Source: Alphaproteobacteria bacterium (GTDB lineage Bacteria > Pseudomonadota > Alphaproteobacteria > Micavibrionales > Micavibrionaceae). Taken from it: a DNA stretch of 64,000 nt. The stretch covers positions 1-64,000 of the forward strand of contig JAGRIJ010000010.1 of assembly GCA_020443295.1 (NCBI GenBank), read 5' to 3'. Shown here in pieces: positions 47,138 to 54,535 of the stretch. The first letter of the stretch is position 1, and each line of letters opens with the position of its first letter. The notes under the pieces are model-generated. The model was not told the DNA's origin and ran no database searches. It saw only the letters and a program-made list of their open reading frames with translations. The position numbers were made by a program, and so were the translations under genes.

Positions 47138-49216
47138 ATGCGCCTCTGGACAGATGGCGCAATAAATCATTTGACGGCATGGTCAGGGATTTTTGTAACT
47201 CTGGTTTCACTTACCGTGATGTTCGGTTGGGTAACAGGAAACAAAAGTCTTGTGACTCTGCAGCCTGGCTATCCTGCGATGGTTTGTAACACGGCACTGG
47301 GATTTTTTTTCGGCGGGGTGGCGTTAATTCTTCTGGCCCACAAGCATAAGGAACTTGCAGCGTGGGCGGGTATTCTGGTCTTGGCTATAGGCATTTTAAC
47401 ATTAGCAGAACACGTTTTCAGCATTAACCTGCATATAGACGAATTATTCATACGGGACATGGTAGGAACCGCCGAGTTTCCAGGACGAATGTCGGTCGGA
47501 ACGTCCCTGTGCTTCCTGCTATCAGGAAGTGTGATAGCTTCTCAAAAAATGGGAACAAAGTCTCTCAGCCTCTCGGCGCTGCAAGAGGCATTCACAGCCC
47601 TTTGCATCGTAATGGCTGCCGCTGCATGGGCCGATCATGTCTTACTGAAAAATTCGCAGCAGGTCTGGTCCGTTTGGAAAGTGATGTCTCTGAATACCAA
47701 GAGCATGGCCCTGCACACATCGCTGGGCTTCATTATTCTGAATGCAGCCTTGCTGGTAAATGTCTGGAAAAGCAGGAAACACGTTGTATCGGCGTTTTAT
47801 TTTACGATCCCGCTTTTTATAGTTCTTTTCGGTATGGCATTTGAAATCCATGCTTCGTTTTCGGTGGCCTCCTATTTTATCTATACTCCTCTGGTTCTCT
47901 GTGCCTATTGGTATTCAGGCACCTACGCACCGTTTTTCATGGCTCTGCTGAGTACGGTTCTTTCTGTAGGCGGGGCTATGCTGTTTTCCCATGATTTCTT
48001 TTTGCAATCGGCAGCAACGATAAATATTTTCTTGGCCATTCTGAATTTTTGGGCAACGGCAATTCTGGTTTATTTGATAAAGCAAAGAGAAGTAAGATCT
48101 CTGGAAAACGAAAAAAGGCTCCAATCGATTCTTGATAATACCGTAGACGGTCTAATCACGATTGATAAGAACGGAAAGATAGAGTCCTTCAATAAAGTCT
48201 GTGTGAAAATTTTTGGGTATGAAGTCTCTGAGGTGATAGGGCGCAATGTCAAAATTCTTATGCCCGAACCGTATAGGCAGGAACATGATTCGTATTTGGA
48301 AAATTATCACAAAACGGGAGAAAAAAAGATTATCGGAATAGGTCGGGAGGTCGAGGGGCAACGAAAAGATGGCACAAGGTTCCCCGTCGATTTGTCAGTA
48401 AGTCAGGTTGATGTGATGGGACGGCGAATCTACAGCGGAATTGTAAGAGATATCACCGACCGTAAACAGGCGGAAGAGGAGATCATGCGCTCGAATGAAG
48501 AACTGGAAAGGTTCGCGTATATTGCATCCCATGATTTGCAGGAACCCCTGCGGATGGTCACCAGTTTTACACGGCTTCTTGAAGAAGAATATGCGAAAGA
48601 AATGGATGAACAGGCTTTGGAGTATATGACCTTTATACGGGAAGCCTCAACCCGGATGCAGGGTATGGTGGCAGACCTTTTGGAATATTCCCGCGTCGGC
48701 TCTGAAGAGGCGGGGTTTTCGGAATTTCAGTGTGGCGAACAAATCAAAGTCGTTCTCGAAAATCTCCATGAATCAATAAAAGAGACGAAAGCAAAAATTT
48801 CAGTCGGTCCTATGCCTGCGATATACGGCAATCCTTTGCGGTTTTCCAGGCTGATCCAGAATTTGATTGCGAACGCGATAAAGTACCGGGAAAAAGATCG
48901 CTCGCCCGTGATTCATATTGACGTTGAAGATCGGAAGAATGACTGGCTGTTTAAAATTTCTGATAATGGGATTGGCATTAAGCCGGAATATTTGCAGCAG
49001 ATTTTTGTGATTTTTAAAAGGCTCCATAATAAGAAAGATTATAGCGGCACAGGGATAGGGCTGGCGATTTGTAAAAAAATTGTCGAGAGCTTTGAGGGAC
49101 AAATATGGGCTGAATCAGAATACGGTAAAGGAAGTACGTTTTATTTTACGGTTCCGAAACGCTTGGAAATATCGGAGGGGAAGGAAAGTGAGCGACGCGA
49201 TAAACAGGCCGGTTGA
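47138..49216 (+). CDS. FixL-like membrane histidine kinase with probable heme PAS domain
   Basis: A 692-residue sensor kinase. Residues about 10-310 hold some eight membrane helices. The PAS domain (about 325-445) matches FixL closely: LMPEPYRQEHDSYLENY with His383 at the proximal heme-ligand position, then IIGIGREVEGQRKDG with Arg403 at the place of the distal Arg. Their spacing of 20 equals His200-Arg220 of Bradyrhizobium FixL. HisKA has YIASHDLQEPLRM, and HATPase has NAIKYRE, DNGIGI and GTGIGLAI. There is no receiver. The next receiver gene overlaps its end. O2 sensing is therefore likely but not shown. Confidence 0.88.
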   Translation: MRLWTDGAINHLTAWSGIFVTLVSLTVMFGWVTGNKSLVTLQPGYPAMVCNTALGFFFGGVALILLAHKHKELAAWAGILVLAIGILTLAEHVFSINLHIDELFIRDMVGTAEFPGRMSVGTSLCFLLSGSVIASQKMGTKSLSLSALQEAFTALCIVMAAAAWADHVLLKNSQQVWSVWKVMSLNTKSMALHTSLGFIILNAALLVNVWKSRKHVVSAFYFTIPLFIVLFGMAFEIHASFSVASYFIYTPLVLCAYWYSGTYAPFFMALLSTVLSVGGAMLFSHDFFLQSAATINIFLAILNFWATAILVYLIKQREVRSLENEKRLQSILDNTVDGLITIDKNGKIESFNKVCVKIFGYEVSEVIGRNVKILMPEPYRQEHDSYLENYHKTGEKKIIGIGREVEGQRKDGTRFPVDLSVSQVDVMGRRIYSGIVRDITDRKQAEEEIMRSNEELERFAYIASHDLQEPLRMVTSFTRLLEEEYAKEMDEQALEYMTFIREASTRMQGMVADLLEYSRVGSEEAGFSEFQCGEQIKVVLENLHESIKETKAKISVGPMPAIYGNPLRFSRLIQNLIANAIKYREKDRSPVIHIDVEDRKNDWLFKISDNGIGIKPEYLQQIFVIFKRLHNKKDYSGTGIGLAICKKIVESFEGQIWAESEYGKGSTFYFTVPKRLEISEGKESERRDKQAG

Positions 49217-49640
49217 AATTTTGCTGGTAGAGGATAATGAAGGCGATGTATTCCTGACAAAGAAAGCCTTCAGGAAGGCAAAATTTGCCAACAACATTCA
49301 CGTGGCCGCAGATGGAGAAGTGGCTTTGGAAATGTTGTTTAAAAAGGAGCGCTATGTTGATCTGGCAACCCCGGACATCATTCTTCTGGACATTAATCTG
49401 CCGAAAAAAGACGGAAAACAGGTTCTGAAGGAAATTAAAGAAAATGAAAGTCTCCGCCGCACTCCCGTAGTCATTCTAACGAGTTCAAAGGCCGACAAGG
49501 ATATCTTTGAGTCTTACGATTTACAGGCCAGTGGCTACATCGTAAAGCCCGTCAATCTTGAAAACTTTTGCGAAGTAGCGCTGGCGATCGAAGATTTTTG
49601 GTTCAAAACGGTAATCCTGCCCAACGAGTGTAAAGGTTAA
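49188..49640 (+). CDS. Rcp1-type single-domain response regulator
   Basis: About 150 residues. The GTG at 49188 has the strong ribosome-binding site GGAGGGGAAGG and lies inside the last codons of the FixL-like kinase, so I choose it over an upstream ATG. The receiver has ILLVEDNEGDVFLTKKA, ILLDINLPKKDGKQVL with the phospho-Asp, and GYIVKPVNLENF with the Lys. The sequence type matches receivers paired with phytochrome-like kinases. Coupling implies it is the cognate partner of the FixL-like kinase. Confidence 0.9.
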   Translation: MSDAINRPVEILLVEDNEGDVFLTKKAFRKAKFANNIHVAADGEVALEMLFKKERYVDLATPDIILLDINLPKKDGKQVLKEIKENESLRRTPVVILTSSKADKDIFESYDLQASGYIVKPVNLENFCEVALAIEDFWFKTVILPNECKG

Positions 49641-49648
49641 AAAAGATC

Positions 49649-50377
49649 ATGGCACAGGCAATGAAAAAAATACCCCCGGAACATCAGGTTGAAATAATAG
49701 CCCGGGAATTTGAGGATTTCGTTTATATCGTTTCTCATGATTTAGGAGCGCCTTTGCGCCACATCCGGGAATTTACGCGCCTGATGATCGAGGCGCGCGG
49801 GCTGGATTCCCTGGATCAGGAAGAGATGGAATACGTCCATTTTCTGGAGGTATCCCTCGAAAAAATGGATAAGATCCAGCAGGCCCTTCTGGAATATTCA
49901 AGAGTCAGCACGCGGGCAGGTCCTTCGCAGACAATTGAACCTTCCGGGCTGATAGAAGAAGCGTTGAGAATATTAAAGCGCGGCCATGCGAAGGACTCAG
50001 AAGAAATTGAATATGAAGCGCTGCCAAAAATATATGCCGACCCGGTTCAGGCGCAGTCTGTGTTTCTCTATATTCTGGATAACGCCTTCAAATTTCAGGC
50101 TACGGGAGCGACCCCAAAAATACAGATCAAGGCGGACATAAGAGGAGATATGACGTTCTTTGAGATCGCCGACAACGGGATCGGGATCGATCAGGCTCAT
50201 GTTCAGGAGGTTTTCAGGCTGTTCCGCAAACTTCACACGGCCGAGACCTTTCCGGGTGTGGGCGCCGGCCTGACGGTCGTAAAAAAAATTGTCGAACGTC
50301 ACGGAGGAGAGATTTATCTGGAATCAGAAATCGGGCGGGGAACAAGAATTTTCTTTTCTTTGCCCGCGGCCGAATAG
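49649..50377 (+). CDS. Minimal histidine kinase without sensor domain
   Basis: A 242-residue soluble protein with only HisKA (VYIVSHDLGAPLRHIREF, phospho-His in SHD) and HATPase (ILDNAFKFQ, DNGIGI, GVGAGLTVV). The G2 box reads GAGL rather than GTGL. There is no sensor, receiver or membrane part, so it must take input from other members of the island or act as a phosphatase. It begins 8 bases after the Rcp1-type receiver and converges with ackA 7 bases away. Confidence 0.88.
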   Translation: MAQAMKKIPPEHQVEIIAREFEDFVYIVSHDLGAPLRHIREFTRLMIEARGLDSLDQEEMEYVHFLEVSLEKMDKIQQALLEYSRVSTRAGPSQTIEPSGLIEEALRILKRGHAKDSEEIEYEALPKIYADPVQAQSVFLYILDNAFKFQATGATPKIQIKADIRGDMTFFEIADNGIGIDQAHVQEVFRLFRKLHTAETFPGVGAGLTVVKKIVERHGGEIYLESEIGRGTRIFFSLPAAE

Positions 50378-50384
50378 GAAGTGT

Positions 50385-51458
50385 TCAGATAAATTCTCGG
50401 GTATATCGCGCGATAACGGCTTCTTCATCTGTAGGCAGGACAAAAACCTCAACGGCGCTGTTTTGAGCGGAAATCAATGTGCTGTTTTTGATGTTTTGGT
50501 CTTGGTCGATGTGAACGCCCAGCCATGAAAAGGCCTCGGCAATTTTAGCTCGGATGATCGGCTGATGTTCCCCGATCCCCGCTGTGAAGACAAGAACATC
50601 GAGCCCGCCGAGTTCCGCGGTTAATTGTCCCACGGCGCGCCGCGCATAATGACAAAAGAGATCAATGGATTTTTGCGCATCCGGGTCTGTATTGTCGATA
50701 AGGTCGCGGCTGTCTGCGCTGAGGCCCGATACGCCCAGTAACCCCGATTTCTTATAGAGGATCGTGCTGATCTCTTCCCCGGTCAGGCCTTTTTCTTGCA
50801 GGAGATACAGGATAACTCCGGGATCAATCGCTCCGCACCGTGTTCCCATCATCAATCCCTCAAGCGCCGTAAACCCCATGGTCGATGAAATGCTTTTCAG
50901 GTCTTTCATGGCGCAGGCGCTTGCTCCGCTGCCAAGGTGCAGGACGATAACGCGGCCATGCCCTTTACCGGAATGTTCGGGCAGGATATCGGCGATATGC
51001 TCATACGAAAGCCCGTGAAAACCATAGCGGATTATCCCTTGTTCCGTAAGGGAGCGGGGCAGGGCATACATCTGGTTGATCTCCGGCTGCGTCCGGTGAA
51101 ATGCGGTATCAAAACACGCGATTTGTGTTAGATCGGGGTGCATTTTCCCAATTTCGCTGATCGCCCGCAGATTATAGGGCTGATGCAAGGGCGCAAGAGG
51201 AATCAGATCTTCGAGCGCTTTGAAAATTTCTGCGTCCACCCTGACCGGTTCAAAAAACCTTCGGCCGCCGTGAACCACCCTGTGACCGATGGCATGAAGC
51301 GGACCGATAGTCGATAGAATGCTCTCTAGGGCCTCATGATATGTCTCTGGCGTGACCTCGTGCGTTTCTCGCTTCACGCAGGACAGATCGTCGGCAAGAT
51401 AGAGCGCAGTTTTTAAAGTAGAGGATCCGCCGTTCAGAACAAGGATACGCCTATCCAT
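50385..51458 (-). CDS. ackA: Acetate/propionate kinase
   Basis: ASKHA kinase interconverting acetyl phosphate (or another acyl phosphate) and ATP, in the cytoplasm. At 357 residues it is shorter than the common 400-residue AckA, mainly in the N-terminal part. It has LVLNGGSSTLK in place of NAGSSSLK, GHRVVHGG, FDTAFH, RYGFHGLSYEH and GSGASACA, so the catalytic Arg, Asp and His residues are kept. Its start overlaps the end of the acyltransferase gene by 8 bases, which gives the usual Pta/Ptb-Ack pair for ATP formation under fermentation. Confidence 0.92.
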   Translation of the reverse strand: MDRRILVLNGGSSTLKTALYLADDLSCVKRETHEVTPETYHEALESILSTIGPLHAIGHRVVHGGRRFFEPVRVDAEIFKALEDLIPLAPLHQPYNLRAISEIGKMHPDLTQIACFDTAFHRTQPEINQMYALPRSLTEQGIIRYGFHGLSYEHIADILPEHSGKGHGRVIVLHLGSGASACAMKDLKSISSTMGFTALEGLMMGTRCGAIDPGVILYLLQEKGLTGEEISTILYKKSGLLGVSGLSADSRDLIDNTDPDAQKSIDLFCHYARRAVGQLTAELGGLDVLVFTAGIGEHQPIIRAKIAEAFSWLGVHIDQDQNIKNSTLISAQNSAVEVFVLPTDEEAVIARYTREFI

Positions 51459-52845
51459 GCCCGTTGCCTTGTTTGCGGTAATAAATCAGGGCCATAGCAC
51501 TGGACGCTTTGCGTGTCTGCGCTCCGCTGGCGCGGCTGGTCAGAATGATGGGCACGCGGGCTCCCAGAACGATGCCCGCGCCGTCAATCCCGGAAAGATA
51601 GCGCATCTGCTTGAACAGCATGTTTCCGGCTTCTACATCGGGAGCAACCAGAATATCCGCATCGCCCGCAACCTGCGAGATAATGCCCTTCGCCTCCGCG
51701 GCGGCTTTCGATATCGCATTATCAAGCGCAAGCGGCCCATCCAGCAGGCCGCAGGTAATTTGCCCGCGTTCTGCCATTTTGCACAGGGCGGTGGCATCAA
51801 GCGTCGAGGGAATCTTGGAATCAACCGTCTCGACCGCAGAGAGAATGGCCACTTTCGGCGAGCGGTTTGTAAGAGAGACAAACAGGTCAATCGCATTTTG
51901 AACAATATCTTTTTTAGCGGCCAGGTCAGGCTTGATATTGATAGCGGCGTCGGTCAGGAACAGCGGTTTGTGGTAACTCGGCGCATCAAGCGCGGCGATA
52001 TGACTCATACGCCGTCCGGTCCGTAGGCCGCTTTCGCGGTTCACGACAGGGGACATCAGTTCCTGCGTATGAATCTTTCCCTTCATAAGAGCTTCGGCCT
52101 TGCCTTCCCGGATAATGGCAACTGCCCGTTCTGCAGCTTCATGGCTATGCAGGGTATCGATAATTTCAAATGCGGAAATATCGGCGCCAATTTGGGCCGC
52201 AGTCTCAAGAATCTTATTCTTGGGCCCGACAAGGATAGGCTCGATCAGCTTGTCATCCGCCGCCTCTAGCGCGCCTTCAAGGGCGTTCTGATCGACCGGG
52301 TGCACAACGGCAGTCCGAAGCGGCTTCAGCCCTTTCGTCAGGGAAATAAGCTGCTTGTACCGCTCGCTCTCCTGTTCCTTAAGGGAAACCGTCGGCAATT
52401 CAACGCGTTTGCGTTTGATTTTTTCTGAAGGAGCAAGCACCAGCGCTTCCCCGCTGATAATGCACTGTCCCTTTTTATCCGTACAGCTGCAGGTCAGCGT
52501 GATCCTGTTTTTCGGCAGCTTTTCCTTAACGGTGACGGTAATGGTAATCTGGTCTCCGATTCCCACAGGATGCCTGAACTCAAGCGTTTGCTTGAGGTAG
52601 ATTGTGCCGGGGCCGGGCAACTGCGTACCGATAACCGTGGAGATCAGCGCGCCGCCCCACATACCGTGAGCGATGATCCCATGAAACATCGAGCTTTTGG
52701 CGTATTCTTCGTCCAGATGCGCCGGGTTGACATCCCCCGACATCACCGCAAAAAGCTGGATATCCTGTTTCGTCAAGGTTCGGGAAAGGCTGGCGCTTTC
52801 CCCGGTTTGAATTTCGTCGTACGTCTTGTTCTCGATAAGGCTCAT
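51451..52845 (-). CDS. MaoC-domain/phosphate acyltransferase fusion
   Basis: A 464-residue bifunctional protein. The N-terminal MaoC-like hydratase domain (about 10-145) has FAVMSGDVNPAHLDEEYAK and FHGIIAHGMWGG with the catalytic Asp/His pair. The C-terminal part (about 160-464) is a phosphate acetyl/butyryltransferase with VGPKNKILETA, MKGKIHTQELM and GARVPIILTSRA. It would hydrate an enoyl-CoA and exchange CoA for phosphate, feeding the kinase behind it. This fusion is common in Alpha- and Betaproteobacteria. It follows fabI by 14 bases. Confidence 0.92.
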   Translation of the reverse strand: MSLIENKTYDEIQTGESASLSRTLTKQDIQLFAVMSGDVNPAHLDEEYAKSSMFHGIIAHGMWGGALISTVIGTQLPGPGTIYLKQTLEFRHPVGIGDQITITVTVKEKLPKNRITLTCSCTDKKGQCIISGEALVLAPSEKIKRKRVELPTVSLKEQESERYKQLISLTKGLKPLRTAVVHPVDQNALEGALEAADDKLIEPILVGPKNKILETAAQIGADISAFEIIDTLHSHEAAERAVAIIREGKAEALMKGKIHTQELMSPVVNRESGLRTGRRMSHIAALDAPSYHKPLFLTDAAINIKPDLAAKKDIVQNAIDLFVSLTNRSPKVAILSAVETVDSKIPSTLDATALCKMAERGQITCGLLDGPLALDNAISKAAAEAKGIISQVAGDADILVAPDVEAGNMLFKQMRYLSGIDGAGIVLGARVPIILTSRASGAQTRKASSAMALIYYRKQGNGHG

Positions 52846-52859
52846 TCCGATCTCTCCGT

Positions 52860-53654
52860 TTAGGACCCCACGATATTATATCCCGCGTCTACGAACAAAG
52901 TTTGCCCGGTGATATGCCGCGCAGCGTTTGAAACCAGAAATGCGGCCATGGCGCCTACATCCTCGATAGTGGTGATCTGGTGCAGCGGGGCCTTTTCAAC
53001 TGCTTTTTCCATCAGGGCGTCGAAATCTGACAGACCGGAGGCAGCACGCGTACGCACAGGCCCGGAAGAAAGAGCATTCACGCGGATGTTCCTGTCCCCC
53101 AATTCGACCGCCAGAGCCCGGACACTGCCTTCAAGGGCTGCTTTGACAGGTCCCATCAGGTTATAATTTTCAACGACCCGCTGGGCCCCGTAATAACTCA
53201 TGGTCAATAGGCACCCTCCTTCCGTCATCAGGGATTCGCAGAATTTAGCCATACGGATGAAGGAATGGCAGGAAATGTCCATAGCTGTCAAAAATCCCTC
53301 ACGCGAACAATCCGTCACCCGGCCCTGTAAATCGGCTTTTGGCGCAAACGCAATCGAATGAAGCGCAAAGTCAAGCCTTCCCCATTGGGTTTTAATCTGG
53401 TCGAATAAAGCCTCCCATTGATCGTCCTTGGTGACATCCAGAGGCATGAAAATAGGGGCGTTCAGTGTTTCCGCAAGCGGCGTGATATAGGGCTTGGCTT
53501 TGTCATTCAGGTAGGTCAGGGCCAACTCGGCACCAGCCGCCTTAAATGCGTGCGCACAGCCCCACGCCAGCGAGTGATCGTTGGCAATCCCGATAACGAG
53601 GCCTTTCTTATTCTCAAGCGCAGGCGGCATTTGATTCCTTTTACGCGCAAACAT
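52860..53654 (-). CDS. fabI: Enoyl-ACP reductase (FabI type)
   Basis: NADH-dependent reduction of enoyl-ACP. The 264-residue protein (or 256 from the Met in QMPPALENKKG) has GIANDHSLAWG for the cofactor, LHSIAFAPK, and the FabI active site Tyr-x6-Lys in YNLMGPVKAALE. It is probably an accessory copy: it sits between hsp20 and the acyltransferase/kinase pair rather than among fatty-acid genes, an arrangement seen in low-oxygen gene groups of other Proteobacteria. A second housekeeping copy may exist elsewhere. Confidence 0.9.
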   Translation of the reverse strand: MFARKRNQMPPALENKKGLVIGIANDHSLAWGCAHAFKAAGAELALTYLNDKAKPYITPLAETLNAPIFMPLDVTKDDQWEALFDQIKTQWGRLDFALHSIAFAPKADLQGRVTDCSREGFLTAMDISCHSFIRMAKFCESLMTEGGCLLTMSYYGAQRVVENYNLMGPVKAALEGSVRALAVELGDRNIRVNALSSGPVRTRAASGLSDFDALMEKAVEKAPLHQITTIEDVGAMAAFLVSNAARHITGQTLFVDAGYNIVGS

Positions 53655-53725
53655 AACACAAAAAACGGGAAATTTAACCCTTGCTTGAGCGTGGAACGGA
53701 CAACCTTGGCAGGCCTCTCTCTGTA

Positions 53726-54406
53726 TTATGCGGCAGAAGAATTTTTACGAGGCGAACCAGCCGGCTTCTTGACGGCAACAGCCTTTGCGTTCTCGTTGAT
53801 GGATTGCTTGGAAACCACACCGATTTTACCCTTCTTTCCTGCTCCGGGCTTGACGGCCCCCGCTTCGATCTTGGGAACGGTAATGGTTAAAATATTCAGG
53901 GAAATCTCCGCGCTGGCCCGCTCAAGATCAGCCTCTGATGGCAAGGCGACTGAACGGCAAAAACACCCTGCATGACACTCCTTGTGCATGTAGTTTTCAC
54001 CTTCCTCTATCATATGCTCGTACTTTTCACCCTTGATCATCAGGCCGCCCTCGACGATAGAAAGATCGATATCCTGCTCCTTGACGCCGGGAAGCTCTGC
54101 CCGGATTTTAAAGGCATCCGTGCTTTCGATAAGATCGATATAAGGCTCCGTATTATCGCCGTACATCCAGGAAGAAGCCATCTGCCGGGTATTGTAAACC
54201 TCCGCGAAAAAGCGGTTTATGTTTTCCTGCATGGTTTCAAAGACGGACTCCTGCGCGCTGGCAAGATCCTCAACAGGCGTCCCCGCGAAATTCTCCTTAA
54301 GAGTCTGGGCAATTCGCTTCTGGACTTCAAAATAGGGCTTCCACCAGATCACCTGAAAAAGGCTTTCCGTATCCCCTTTATGTATACTCAAAGGCTTGCA
54401 GGTCAT
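53726..54406 (-). CDS. Hsp20 small heat shock protein with Cys/His-rich loop
   Basis: A 226-residue alpha-crystallin-family chaperone. The N-terminal arm (1-85) is followed by the crystallin domain (about 86-180), with FKIRAELPGVKEQDI and NILTITVPK, and a basic tail. In the loop that normally reads like ERSYGRFSRSF, this protein has HKECHAGCFCRS: His141, Cys144, His145, Cys148 and Cys150. Such a cluster could bind metal or act as a redox switch. GAGGAGA lies 7 bases before the ATG. It is first in line with fabI, the acyltransferase and ackA, and an FNR-type site lies 83 bases upstream. Confidence 0.9.
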   Translation of the reverse strand: MTCKPLSIHKGDTESLFQVIWWKPYFEVQKRIAQTLKENFAGTPVEDLASAQESVFETMQENINRFFAEVYNTRQMASSWMYGDNTEPYIDLIESTDAFKIRAELPGVKEQDIDLSIVEGGLMIKGEKYEHMIEEGENYMHKECHAGCFCRSVALPSEADLERASAEISLNILTITVPKIEAGAVKPGAGKKGKIGVVSKQSINENAKAVAVKKPAGSPRKNSSAA

Positions 54407-54488
54407 AATATCGTCTCCTCTATAATAATATTTTTCAAATCTTTTGCGCTAAAAAAACAAAGACTAGCCTATTGGCATAGAAATACGC

Positions 54489-54502
54489 TTGATTATGATC
54501 AA
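54489..54502. promoter_or_regulatory. Perfect FNR/FixK-type box between hsp20 and the P-type ATPase
   Basis: TTGATTATGATCAA fits the TTGAT-N4-ATCAA consensus exactly and is embedded in a longer inverted repeat (CGCTTGAT/ATCAAAGCG). For hsp20 a class II arrangement would put the -10 at 54466-54461 (TAGTCT) and the start near 54454. For the ATPase the same geometry would start transcription at about its ATG. The regulator is encoded elsewhere. Confidence 0.8.
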
Positions 54503-54535
54503 AGCGACAAAGATTTTTTTTATGACTGTTAAGCA

